From DATLGB01 sp038258425 (GTDB taxonomy: Bacteria > Actinomycetota > Thermoleophilia > Solirubrobacterales > Solirubrobacteraceae): 64,000 nucleotides of DNA. This document shows, piece by piece, positions 40,835 through 49,659 of this stretch. Made by a program: the position numbers and the translations under genes. The stretch's first letter is position 1; every line of letters begins with the position of its first letter. The notes under the pieces are model-generated. The model was not told the DNA's origin, ran no database searches, and saw only the letters and a list, made by a program, of their open reading frames with translations. The DNA lies in assembly GCA_038258425.1 (NCBI GenBank), contig JBBSPV010000019.1, positions 4,362-68,361 on the forward strand. The letters run 5' to 3'.

Positions 40835-41212
40835 ATGGATGTCTATCCCTCACTCACGTACGGCGACCTCGAGGCCGCCGTCGAGCAGCTCGAGGCGGCC
40901 TTCGACCTTCAGGTCGAGGACCGCATCCTCGACGACGCGGGGACCCTGCGCGCTTGCACCGTGCGCTACGGCGACGGTCGCGTGCTGCTGCAGCCCGACC
41001 TGCCCGAGGAGCTGCACGGCACCCACGTCGGGCAGGGATGGGTGTACGTGGCCGTCCACGATGCCGACGCCCACTGGCGCCGGGCGCTTGCTGCCGGCGC
41101 CGAGGTCCTCAACGAGCCCCACGACGCCTTCGACGGCGCCCAGCGCGGCTACAGCGCTCGCGACCGCGAAGGCAACCTTTGGAGCTTCGGCACCGACCGC
41201 CCGGGCGGCTGA
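40835..41212 (+). CDS. VOC family protein (PhnB-like)
   Basis: A 125-residue VOC protein: LTYGDLEAAVEQLEAAFD start, central VRYGDGRVLLQPDLPEEL and QGWVYVAVHDADAHWRRALAAG, then DREGNLWSFGTDRPGG. Such two-module small proteins bind or transform small ligands; substrate unknown. It starts at ATG 40835 and is convergent with the DHFR-like gene with no gap (stops at 41212 and 41213). Confidence 0.85.
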   Translation: MDVYPSLTYGDLEAAVEQLEAAFDLQVEDRILDDAGTLRACTVRYGDGRVLLQPDLPEELHGTHVGQGWVYVAVHDADAHWRRALAAGAEVLNEPHDAFDGAQRGYSARDREGNLWSFGTDRPGG

Positions 41213-41788
41213 TCAGTCGCGGATGACGCCATAGCGCAGGTGCGTAGCGTTCGGGCTCTGGACGCTGTCGAGCTGCTCCAGGCGCACGGGGCGGCCGCCG
41301 AGATCGTCGACCAGGCGCGTGCCGGCGCCGAGCAGCACAGGCACGAGGTGGACGTGCACCTCGTCGACTCGACCCGCCCGCAGCAGCTGCGCACCGACGC
41401 TGGAGCTGAACACGTCCACGTCCTTGTCGCCCGCCACGTCCAGAGCCTGGTCGAGCGCTTCCTCGGCTGAGCCTACGAACGTGTAGACCCCGCCCTCCGG
41501 CACGTCGTCGGGCACGGAGTGCGACACGATGAAGGTCGGCGTGCGCAGCTCGTCGCCCGGGCCGTCGGCCTGCCACCACTCGATGGAGCGGTCGTAGGTG
41601 CGCCGACCGGCCAGGCTCGCGCCGACGCCGGCCTGGCTCTCGGCCAGCAGGCGCTTGCTCACGGTGTCGGCCGACCAGTGATGATGCAGGATCTGGCCGC
41701 CCGGCCCCATCGGTTCCACGAGGGTCGGATCGGAGGCGGTGGTGTAGCCGTCGAGGGACGCGCTGATCTCGAAGCGCACGGTGCTCAT
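41213..41788 (-). CDS. DHFR-like/RibD C-terminal reductase
   Basis: A 191-residue protein: MSTVRFEISASLDGYTTASD opening, ASLAGRRTYDRSIEWW, PTFIVSH and VDVFSSSVGAQLLRAGRVDE, all typical of the YyaP/RibD-C (DHFR-fold) group that uses NAD(P)H. The usual role is reduction of a pteridine- or pyrimidine-like substrate, unproven here. ATG 41788 lies just 3 bases inside the end of the flavin oxidoreductase gene (4-base overlap), so both are one operon divergent from a MocR regulator. Confidence 0.85.
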   Translation of the reverse strand: MSTVRFEISASLDGYTTASDPTLVEPMGPGGQILHHHWSADTVSKRLLAESQAGVGASLAGRRTYDRSIEWWQADGPGDELRTPTFIVSHSVPDDVPEGGVYTFVGSAEEALDQALDVAGDKDVDVFSSSVGAQLLRAGRVDEVHVHLVPVLLGAGTRLVDDLGGRPVRLEQLDSVQSPNATHLRYGVIRD

Positions 41789-43179
41789 GCCTGCTCCTGT
41801 CGCGTCGTGCCTCGCTCGCGCTTCGGGCTCGCGAGGCCGGTAGGGGGGATGTTGTGGTTGAGGTGCAAGACGTTCTCGGGGTCGTAGGCGTCCTTGACCG
41901 TGATCAGGCGCGCGCGCTTGGCCTCGGGGTACGCGCGGCGGACGCCCGTCGCGCCTTCGTCGCTGAGGGCGTTGACGTAGGCGCCGGTGGCGAACGGCTC
42001 CAGCTTGGCGGCCGTCTGTCGCGCGGCTTCGATGCGCGGCCCGTCCTCGTCGGGATGGATCCACTTGGTGGCGGCGACGTACTCGAAGCGTGTGTGGCGA
42101 TGACCGAACGCCGTGGCGTCGTCGTCGACGTCGGCGATCGCGCCGCCGTAGGCCTGCAGGCTGACGTCGGGCAGGGTGGTGTCGGCCGGGTCTCGGTCCA
42201 GGAGCGCCTCGATGGCGCCGTCGGACAGGTCGGCGAGGTAGTGGCCCTTCCAGTAGCGACGGTGCCGGTGGCCCTGGATGGTGTCGTCGCGGGTCTGCAG
42301 CGCCCGGTAGGAGAGGTCGCGCACCGCCTCGTCTTGCGGTGTGCCGACGGAGCGCAGCGCCCCCAGCAGGTCCCGGCCCGCGGGCGGGTCGCCGACCCAC
42401 ACGTAGCCGAGGGTGGCGGCGTCGCGGGAGATGGTTGCGGTCAGGGTGGCCCGGCGCGGGGCCTGCTCGGCGAGGTCGCGCCAGCCGCGCAGCGCTTCGG
42501 CGGCGCGATCGAGCGGGAACGTCAGGTCCGCGACCAGCGCTCGGGTGCCGACGGCGTGGAGCCGGAACTCGAACTCGACCACGATGCCGAAGTTGCCGCC
42601 ACCCCCGCGCAGGCCCCAGAACAGGTCGGAGTGCTCGTCGGCGGACGCCCGGACGACGTCGCCGTCCGCGGTGACGACGGTGTAGGAGACGACGTTGTCG
42701 CAGGCGAGGCCGTGCTGGCGCGCCAGCCAGCCCATGCCGCCGCCGAGTGTCAGACCGCCGACGCCGGTGTGCGAGACGTTGCCCGCCGTGGTGGCCAGGC
42801 CGAACGCCTGGGACGCCTCGTCCAGGGCTCCGAGCCTCGCGCCGCCCTGCACCCGGGCACGTCGCGCGAGGGGATCGACACTGACGCCGTCCAGCCGGGT
42901 GAGGTCGATCATGAGCCCGCCGTGCGGAACGGCGAGGCCGGCGATGTTGTGGCCGCCGCAGCGCACGCCGACCTCCAGCTCGCGCTCACGGGCCGTGCGC
43001 ACCGCGGTGACGACGTCATCGATCGAGGCGCACCTGACGATGAGCGCGGGGCGGTGGTCGATCATCGCGTTCCAGACCGACCGCGCGGCGTCGTATCCAG
43101 GGGTGCCGGGGGCGAGCAGCTGACCGGCGAGGCGCGAACCGCGAGCGTTTCTGGCGGGAGCTTCGGGCGCGGTGGTCAT
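41785..43179 (-). CDS. Berberine-bridge-type FAD-linked oxidoreductase
   Basis: A 464-residue flavoprotein of the FAD_binding_4/BBE type. RCGGHNIAGLAVPHGGLM with His77 fits 8-alpha-histidyl FAD attachment; VSHTGVGGLTLGGGMGWLAR is the second FAD-binding stretch, and the Cys for a bicovalent 6-S-cysteinyl link is not there, so probably single linkage. The C-terminal BBE motif AYDPENVLHLNHNIPP is present. Such enzymes oxidise sugars or secondary metabolites with O2. Start ATG 43179; likely controlled by the divergent MocR regulator. Confidence 0.9.
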   Translation of the reverse strand: MTTAPEAPARNARGSRLAGQLLAPGTPGYDAARSVWNAMIDHRPALIVRCASIDDVVTAVRTARERELEVGVRCGGHNIAGLAVPHGGLMIDLTRLDGVSVDPLARRARVQGGARLGALDEASQAFGLATTAGNVSHTGVGGLTLGGGMGWLARQHGLACDNVVSYTVVTADGDVVRASADEHSDLFWGLRGGGGNFGIVVEFEFRLHAVGTRALVADLTFPLDRAAEALRGWRDLAEQAPRRATLTATISRDAATLGYVWVGDPPAGRDLLGALRSVGTPQDEAVRDLSYRALQTRDDTIQGHRHRRYWKGHYLADLSDGAIEALLDRDPADTTLPDVSLQAYGGAIADVDDDATAFGHRHTRFEYVAATKWIHPDEDGPRIEAARQTAAKLEPFATGAYVNALSDEGATGVRRAYPEAKRARLITVKDAYDPENVLHLNHNIPPTGLASPKRERGTTRQEQA

Positions 43180-43201
43180 GACGTGGAGGCTTCCAGGAAT
43201 C

Positions 43202-43244
43202 GGTCCACTTGATAAGGTCCGTTCTTACGGTGTCCTTGAGGACC
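43202..43244. promoter_or_regulatory. Putative MocR operator cluster (GGTCC/GGACC)
   Basis: GGTCC occurs at 43202-43206 and 43216-43220 (direct repeat, 14 bases apart) and GGACC at 43240-43244 (inverted), in the 77-bp divergent region between the flavin oxidoreductase and the regulator. Two direct boxes plus one inverted box is the pattern known for MocR/GabR/PdxR-type sites; it may be bound by the adjacent regulator. Confidence 0.5.
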
Positions 43245-43256
43245 AATTTGTCACCG

Positions 43257-44756
43257 GTGTCGGAGCTGGTCATCGACTTGGACCGCGACGGCGGGGCCGC
43301 GCTGCACCGTCAGATCGAGGCGTCGATCCGCGCGCGCATCCGCTCGGGGGGCCTGCCGGCCGGCATCGCGCTGCCGCCGACCCGCGCGTTGGCGGCTGAG
43401 CTGGATGTCTCGCGCGGGGTCGTCGTCGAGGCCTATGCGCAGCTCGTGGCCGAGGGGTACCTGACCAGCCGCAGCGGCGGCTACACGCAGGTGGCGCCCG
43501 GGGCGACCGCCGCACGGCCGGCGGCCGTGCAGCGGCCGGCCGGGTCGCCGCCGTCCGACCCCGTCGTCGACTTCGGCTACGGTCGCGGCAACCCCCAGGC
43601 CTTCCCGCGGGCCGCCTGGCTGCGCTCGGTGCGCCGCGTCCTCACCGAGGCCGCCGACGAGCGTCTCGGCTACCTCGACGGCCGCGGCGCGGTGGAGCTG
43701 CGCTCGGAGCTTGCCGCCTACCTCAACCGCGTGCGCGGGACGGATGCCGACCCCGATTCGATCGTCGTCACCAACGGCTACGCGCAGGCGGCGTCGCTGC
43801 TGATGGGTGTGCTGGCCGGCCGTGGCGCCACGACGCTGGCCGTGGAAGACCCGTCCTCCATCGACGACGCCCGTCCGATCGCGCAGGCGCTGGGCATAGA
43901 CGTGGTCGGCGTGCCGGTGGGCGACGACGGGGTGCGGGTGGACGCCCTGGCGAAGCTGGACGCCGACGTCCTCGTCCTCACCCCTTCGCACCAGTGGCCG
44001 ACCGGGGGCGTGCTCTCCCCCGAGGCGCGCGCTGCGGTGCTCGCGTGGGCGCAAGAGACGGGGGCGCTGGTTCTCGAGGACGACTATGACGCCGAGTACC
44101 GCTACGACCGCGCCCCGGTCGGCGCCATCCAGGGACTCGACCCGGACCGGGTCGCATACGCGGGAACCGCGAGCAAGACCCTGGCCCCGGGATTCCGGCT
44201 CGGCTGGCTCGTCCTGCCGCAGGAGCTCGTGGAACCGGTCGCCGAGGCCAAGCTGCTCGCCGACCGGGGTTCGCCCATCCTGGACCAGCTGACGTTCGCC
44301 GACTTCCTCTCCCGAGGCGAGTTCGATCGCCATCTGCGACGCATGCGCCCCGTCTATCGCTCCCGGCGCGACGCGCTCATGGCCGCGCTGGCCCGGCATC
44401 TGCCTGAGTTCGAGCCGGCCGGAATCGCGGCCGGGCTGCATCTCGTCGCGTGGCTGCCCGAGAGTCTCGAGGAGACGTCGGTGGTCGCGGCGGCCGCCTC
44501 CGAAGGAGTCGGCGTCGCGGCCGTCTCACCCTTCCGGCTCTCGCCGGCGCCACGCGGCGGACTCATCTTCGGCTACTCGAATCTCGACGAGCGGGCGATC
44601 GAGGATGGCATCAGACGCCTGGCTCGGGCCATCTCGGCGCGCGAGACCGCGAGGACGGCAGCATCGAGTCGGCAGCCTGCCGGAGCGCAACGGGCCTGGA
44701 CATCGCACGCCGAGGACGTTGAGCGCCCCACGGAGCGGCGCTCGCACCCGACGTAG
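43257..44756 (+). CDS. MocR/PdxR-type GntR regulator with aminotransferase-like domain
   Basis: A 499-residue regulator: winged helix-turn-helix (about 15-80; LPPTRALAAELDVSRGVV, GYLTSRSGGYTQV) and a fold-type I aminotransferase-like C-terminal part with PLP Lys307 in GTASKTLAPGFR. Members sense PLP or an amino-acid/GABA adduct. GTG 43257 is preferred over GTG 43230 and TTG 43209, because it leaves the repeat-boxed region as promoter and puts the fold at the expected distance. Divergent from the flavin oxidoreductase/DHFR-like operon, its likely target. A Ser/Arg-rich tail after about 465 is extra. Confidence 0.87.
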   Translation: MSELVIDLDRDGGAALHRQIEASIRARIRSGGLPAGIALPPTRALAAELDVSRGVVVEAYAQLVAEGYLTSRSGGYTQVAPGATAARPAAVQRPAGSPPSDPVVDFGYGRGNPQAFPRAAWLRSVRRVLTEAADERLGYLDGRGAVELRSELAAYLNRVRGTDADPDSIVVTNGYAQAASLLMGVLAGRGATTLAVEDPSSIDDARPIAQALGIDVVGVPVGDDGVRVDALAKLDADVLVLTPSHQWPTGGVLSPEARAAVLAWAQETGALVLEDDYDAEYRYDRAPVGAIQGLDPDRVAYAGTASKTLAPGFRLGWLVLPQELVEPVAEAKLLADRGSPILDQLTFADFLSRGEFDRHLRRMRPVYRSRRDALMAALARHLPEFEPAGIAAGLHLVAWLPESLEETSVVAAAASEGVGVAAVSPFRLSPAPRGGLIFGYSNLDERAIEDGIRRLARAISARETARTAASSRQPAGAQRAWTSHAEDVERPTERRSHPT

Positions 44757-44766
44757 GCTTCCCGTC

Positions 44767-47601
44767 ATGCTGCTCGGGCGAGTGGCGGAGCGCGACCGCC
44801 TCGAAGGTCTGCTCGCGCGGGCGCGGGCGGGGACCAGCGGCGTGCTCGTCGTCCGGGGCGAGCCGGGGATCGGCAAGACCGCCCTGCTCGACCACGTGGC
44901 CGGCAGCGTCTCCGCGAGCGCGCGGATCCTGCGGGCCCGCGGCGTCGAATCCGAGCTCGAGCTCGCCTTCGCGGGGCTCCACGAGCTCCTGGCACCCGTC
45001 CTGGGCGAGCTGGGCCGCGTGCCGGCCCGGCAGGCGGCCGCGCTGCGTGCGGCGCTCGGCCTCGAAGCCGCGGACGCCGCGGAGCGCCACCTCGTCGGCG
45101 CCGCGACCCTGGCGCTGCTCGGCGCGCTGGCCGAGGAGCGTCCCGTCCTCGTCCTCGTCGACGACGTCCAGTGGTTCGACGCGCCGTCGGCCGGCGCCGT
45201 CGCCTTCGCCGCCCGACGGCTGCTGGCCGACGCCGTGACGGTCGTGCTCACCCTGCGCGCCGGGGAGACCTCGCCCGTCGGCGCCGTCGGCTTCGACGAG
45301 CTGACGCTCGATGGCCTCACGGCCGCCGACGCCCGCGCGCTGCTCGAGGCGCACGCCGGGCACCCGGTGTCGGAGGGAACCGCCGGCTGGCTGCACGCGG
45401 CCACGGGCGGCAACCCGCTCGCGCTCGTCGAGCTCGCCCGCGACGTCCCCCGGCTGCCGCCCGGGCCGGTCACCGACCACGCGCCGGTCGGCCCGCGGCT
45501 CGAGCGCGCGCTCGGACGCCGGCTGGACGGGCTGCCGCCCGCCGCGCGCCCCGCCCTGCTCGCCGCCGCCGTCGCCGACACGGAGGACGCCGCGCCCCTG
45601 TTGGCCGCCGCCGCGGAGCTCGGCGGCACGCTGGCCGCCCTCGAGGCGGCGGAGGCGCAGGAGCTCGTCACGCTCGGGGCCGGTCGGGTGGCGTTCCGCC
45701 ACCCGCTCGTGCGCTCCGTCGTCCTCGCCCGCGCCGGCGGGCCGGAGCGGCGCGCGGCGCACCGCGCCTACGCCGCCGCGCTCGGCCCGGAGGGCGACGC
45801 GCCCGCAAGTCCGGTGGGCGGCGGCGCGCTCGCCCTCCGCGACCGTCGCGCGTGGCACGCCGCCGCCGGCGCGGTCGAGCCCGCCGAGGCGGTCGCGGGC
45901 GGGCTGGCCGCCACGGCGACCCGGGCCGCTGCACGCGGCGGGCACGCCGCCGCCACGGCCGCGTTCGAGCACGCGGCGCGGCTGACCCCGGAGCCGGCCC
46001 GGCGCGCCGAGCGGCTGCGGTGCGCGGCCGACGCAGCGTGGCTCGGCGGCGACGCGCCCCGGGCGCTGGCCCTGCTGAAGGAGGCCGCAGCGCTTCCCGC
46101 CTCCGCCGTCGCGGCCGCTGCGGCCGCTCACCTGCGCGGCCGCGTGCTCGCGCGCCACGGCCCCGTGCCGCTGGCGGTCGCCGTGCTGCGCGACGGCGCC
46201 GAGCGGATCGCCCCCCAGGCGCCCGCGCAGGCGAGCGAGATGCTCGCCGAGGCCGCATACGCGGCGGCGTACACGAGCGCCGGGGACGAGATGTTCCGGC
46301 TCGCCGGCCGCGCCGTCGGCCTCGCCCCGGCGGGCGACGCCCGGGCGCGCTGCCTGGCCGCGCTCGCGTTCGGAGCCGCCCTGGTGCTGCGCGGCGACGC
46401 CGAGGCCGCGGGCTGGCTGCGGCAGGCTGCCGCTCTGATCGACGTGACGCCCGCGCTGCGCGACGACGTGCACGTCGCGGCGCTGCTCGGGGTCCCGGCC
46501 ACCTTCCTGCGCGCCGAGCCCGCGGCGTACGGGCCCCTGGCGCACGCGGTCATGCGCGCCCGCGAGCGAGGCGCCGTCGGCGTGCTCCCGTTCGCGCTGT
46601 TCTTCGTCGGGGCCGGCGCGCTCGGCAGCTCGCGCTGGACGGAGGCGGCGGCGAGCTTCGCGGAGGCGGTGCGGCTCGCGGAGGAGGCCGGCCTACCCGT
46701 GGACGCGGCCGCCTCGCGCGCGGGGCTCGCCCGCCTGGAGGCGCGCCGCGGGGCCGGCGCCGCGGAGGCGCACGCTCGGGCGGCCCTCGCGCAGGCGCAG
46801 GCCCTCGGCATGCCGCTGTTCGAGGCGTGGGCGATGCACGCCGAGGGTGACCTCGCGTGGGGGCGGGACGACCTCGAGGGCGCGGTCGCCGCCTTCGAGG
46901 CGAAGCTCCGCGTGCTCGAGCAGGCCCGGCTCGGCGATCCCGACCTCTCGCCGGCGCCCGAGCTCGTCGAGGCGCACGTGCGGCTCGGCCGAGAGGGGGC
47001 GGCGCGGGAGCTCGCGGAGCGCGCGGTCGCCGCCGCCGAGGCCAAGGGCCGCCCGTGGGCGCTCGCCCGCGCCCGGCGCGCCGAGGGCCTGGTGGTCGCC
47101 GACGACGAGGCGGCGCTCGATCGCTTCTCCGCCGCCCTCGCGCTGCACGGTCAGGAGCCGGACGGGTTCGAGTCCGCGCGCACCGAGCTGTGTCTCGGCG
47201 AGCGCCTGCGCCGCGCGGGGCGCCGTGCGGAGGGGCGCGCGCCGCTGCGATCCGCGCTCGACGGCTTCGAGGCGCTCGGCGCCGCACCCTGGGCCGAGCG
47301 GGCCGCCGCTGAGCTCAGGGCGACCGGCGAGACCGTCCGCCGGCGCGATCCGAGCACGCTCGACGAGCTGACGCCGCAGGAGCTGCGCATCGCGGTGATG
47401 CTGTCGGAGGGCGCGACGACCCGTCAGGCCGCGGCGGCGCTCTACCTCAGCCCGAAGACCGTCGAGTACCACCTGCGTCACGTGTACCTCAAGCTCGGCG
47501 TGCACTCGCGCGCCGCGCTGGCCGAGGTGATGGCCGGTCAGAGCAGCTCGGCGATGAGCGCCGCCGCGCGCTCCGCGCCGCCCGTCTCGACGGGGCGGTA
47601 G
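44767..47601 (+). CDS. Large LuxR-family regulator with AAA-type ATPase (MalT/LAL-like)
   Basis: A 944-residue protein of the LAL group. Walker A GEPGIGKT at 31-38, Walker B VLVLVDDVQW at about 127-136, a long helical TPR-like middle, and a C-terminal LuxR helix-turn-helix (LTPQELRIAVMLSEG, then TRQAAAALYLSPKTVEYHL, about residues 868-912). Such proteins are ATP-dependent activators of catabolic or secondary-metabolite genes. ATG 44767 chosen; in-frame open region to 44605 is inside the MocR gene. Its last 64 bases overlap the convergent fusion gene, giving a Ser/Ala tail after the HTH. Confidence 0.88.
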   Translation: MLLGRVAERDRLEGLLARARAGTSGVLVVRGEPGIGKTALLDHVAGSVSASARILRARGVESELELAFAGLHELLAPVLGELGRVPARQAAALRAALGLEAADAAERHLVGAATLALLGALAEERPVLVLVDDVQWFDAPSAGAVAFAARRLLADAVTVVLTLRAGETSPVGAVGFDELTLDGLTAADARALLEAHAGHPVSEGTAGWLHAATGGNPLALVELARDVPRLPPGPVTDHAPVGPRLERALGRRLDGLPPAARPALLAAAVADTEDAAPLLAAAAELGGTLAALEAAEAQELVTLGAGRVAFRHPLVRSVVLARAGGPERRAAHRAYAAALGPEGDAPASPVGGGALALRDRRAWHAAAGAVEPAEAVAGGLAATATRAAARGGHAAATAAFEHAARLTPEPARRAERLRCAADAAWLGGDAPRALALLKEAAALPASAVAAAAAAHLRGRVLARHGPVPLAVAVLRDGAERIAPQAPAQASEMLAEAAYAAAYTSAGDEMFRLAGRAVGLAPAGDARARCLAALAFGAALVLRGDAEAAGWLRQAAALIDVTPALRDDVHVAALLGVPATFLRAEPAAYGPLAHAVMRARERGAVGVLPFALFFVGAGALGSSRWTEAAASFAEAVRLAEEAGLPVDAAASRAGLARLEARRGAGAAEAHARAALAQAQALGMPLFEAWAMHAEGDLAWGRDDLEGAVAAFEAKLRVLEQARLGDPDLSPAPELVEAHVRLGREGAARELAERAVAAAEAKGRPWALARARRAEGLVVADDEAALDRFSAALALHGQEPDGFESARTELCLGERLRRAGRRAEGRAPLRSALDGFEALGAAPWAERAAAELRATGETVRRRDPSTLDELTPQELRIAVMLSEGATTRQAAAALYLSPKTVEYHLRHVYLKLGVHSRAALAEVMAGQSSSAMSAAARSAPPVSTGR

Positions 47602-49643
47602 TCGACCTCGCGCCCGATCTCCTCGGCGATCGCCTGCGCGATGACGTCCGGCGTCGCGGTCTCGAAATCCATGCGGCGCCCGGCGCCGTAGCGCTCGAGC
47701 CGGTGGTGCACATGGAAGTGCTGCTCGAAGTGGTGGCGCAGCGGGAAGTACAGGAACGGTCGCCGGTTGGCGGTGAGCTCCATGGCCGTGGTCAGGCCGC
47801 CCTGGACGACCGCGAGGTCGCAGGCGGCGAGGTGCCGGTAGAGGTCGGGGACGTAGGCGCGGACCTCGAGCCCGTCGTGGCGCGGCAGCGACGCCGGGTC
47901 GATGCGCGGGCCCGCCACGACGACCATGCGCAGCCCGTCCACCCGCCGGGTGGCCTCGGGGAAGGCGCGCATCACCCGCTCCAACAGCGATCGGCCCACC
48001 CCGGAGCCGCCCACGGTGACGAGGCAGACCTGCTCGTCCGGCCCGTACCCGAGCTCGGCGCGCAGCTTCTCGCGATCGGCGAGCGGAGCCGGATCGAACC
48101 CGGTGACGTAGCCGGCGAAGTCGTAGTGCGCGCCGGTCCAGTCGGCGATGGCGGGCAGGCCGGGACCGAAGGTCTCCGCCACGACGTCCTCCGGGTCGCC
48201 GACGAAGATCGCCCGGTCGCGCACGCGCGGGAAGCGCTCGATCTGCTCGAGCATCTCGGCGTTGTGGTCGGCGGTCAGACCGGCCTCGGGCTCGCCGCCG
48301 TCGGGCATCGGCAGCCACCCGACGAAGTCGGTGAGCCACGCGTAGGCGGCCCGCTTGACCTCGGGGTTCTCGTGCAGGTAGTAGTCGATCTCCCAGCCCT
48401 CGTCGGCGATCCACAGGTCGTAGGGCTGCTCGCGCACGAGGTCGTCGAAGACCATGAAGTTGGCCACGAGGATCTCGTCCATCCTGCGCCAGGCGCCGAA
48501 GCAGTGCAGGTCGTGCTCGGCGGACTCGGACTCGATGTGGTGGGATTCGTTGGCCAGGTGCCGGCTGGCCGGGTGCACGTGCTCACCGGCGGCCTGAAGC
48601 GCCGCGGTCACGGGATGCTGCGCGAGCCAGTCGATCTCGAGGTCGGGGTGCAGCCGCCGCAGCTCACGGGCGACGGCGACGTCGCGCCGGGCGTGGCCGA
48701 GCCCGATCGGCGAGGACAGATACAGCGCCCGCTTGCCCCGCTTGCCGGCCCGCGTCCAGGTCCTCGTCGCCGGCGGGGGCGCGACGAACTCGCGGATCAG
48801 CCGGTTGACGCGCACCGGGTCGCGGGCGTGCGGGCAGTGCCCGGAGCCCTCCAGCGCGACGAGCGAGCCCCCGATCTCCTCGGCGACCCGCTCCCCGACG
48901 ACGTACGGCCGGACCGCGTCGTCGGTGCCGTGGATCACGAGCACGGGGCAGACGACTCGGCGGCAGAGGCGCGCGAAGGCCTCCGGGTCGTGCAGCTCCC
49001 GCCCGAGGACGGTGAGCGCGAGGGTCTCGGGCGTCGTCTCCAGGGCCCAGCCGACGCAGTCCTCGATCTGCTTCGTCGAGTGCGGCTCGGTGAACGCCTG
49101 CCCGAAGAAGAACTCGAGGAACTCGCGGTAGTGGTCGAGCCAGAAGTGGCGGTTGTACATGCCCCAGTCCTCGTGGGTCTCGCGCTGCTCGTCGAAGGGC
49201 CGGGTGACGTGGGCGGCGTCGAGCACGAACGGCGCGGCGGGCGCGATGAAGACCGCGCCCGCGACCCGCTCCGGGTGCTCGGCGGCCAGCAGCGTCCCCC
49301 ACAGGACCCCGGCCGACAGCGCGACCAGGACGGCGCGCGCCGTCCCCGTCGCGTCCATGACGGCGAGCGCGTCGGCGGCGATCTCGCGCTCGGCGTAGGC
49401 CTCGGCGGTGCCCGGCCGGTCGGAGCCGCCGTTGCCGCGCCCGTCGAAGGTCACCACCCGCGCGTGGCGGGCCAGATACGGGATCTGGCCCTTCCAGTGG
49501 CGCGAGTGGACGATCGACCAGGTCGGCAGCAGCAGCACCGTCGGGTCGCCCGAGCCGTAGACCTCGTAGGCCACGCGCACCCCGTCGCGCTCGACGTGGC
49601 CGGTCTCGTCCGGATAGAGGGCGCGGGTCTGCTCGTCGTGCAT
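47538..49643 (-). CDS. Alpha/beta hydrolase-glycosyltransferase fusion protein
   Basis: A 701-residue two-domain protein. Residues 15-290 are an alpha/beta hydrolase: VAYEVYGSGDPTVLLLP, FDGRGNGGSDRP, nucleophile Ser110 in VALSAGVLWG, acid Asp241/242 in GTDDAVRP and His269 in GSGHCPH. Residues about 305-700 are a GT-B glycosyltransferase like MurG/UGT types: GLGHARRDVAVARELRRL, LVTVGGSGVGRSLLERV and LAVVQGGLTTAMEL near the sugar-nucleotide site. A hydrolase trimmed to a glycosyltransferase is unusual: maybe both act on one macrolide-like or lipid glycoside. ATG 49643 is chosen; upstream continuation to 49706 lies in the methyltransferase gene. Confidence 0.82.
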   Translation of the reverse strand: MHDEQTRALYPDETGHVERDGVRVAYEVYGSGDPTVLLLPTWSIVHSRHWKGQIPYLARHARVVTFDGRGNGGSDRPGTAEAYAEREIAADALAVMDATGTARAVLVALSAGVLWGTLLAAEHPERVAGAVFIAPAAPFVLDAAHVTRPFDEQRETHEDWGMYNRHFWLDHYREFLEFFFGQAFTEPHSTKQIEDCVGWALETTPETLALTVLGRELHDPEAFARLCRRVVCPVLVIHGTDDAVRPYVVGERVAEEIGGSLVALEGSGHCPHARDPVRVNRLIREFVAPPPATRTWTRAGKRGKRALYLSSPIGLGHARRDVAVARELRRLHPDLEIDWLAQHPVTAALQAAGEHVHPASRHLANESHHIESESAEHDLHCFGAWRRMDEILVANFMVFDDLVREQPYDLWIADEGWEIDYYLHENPEVKRAAYAWLTDFVGWLPMPDGGEPEAGLTADHNAEMLEQIERFPRVRDRAIFVGDPEDVVAETFGPGLPAIADWTGAHYDFAGYVTGFDPAPLADREKLRAELGYGPDEQVCLVTVGGSGVGRSLLERVMRAFPEATRRVDGLRMVVVAGPRIDPASLPRHDGLEVRAYVPDLYRHLAACDLAVVQGGLTTAMELTANRRPFLYFPLRHHFEQHFHVHHRLERYGAGRRMDFETATPDVIAQAIAEEIGREVDYRPVETGGAERAAALIAELL

Positions 49644-49659
49644 GCCGAGGGGGATCGTC

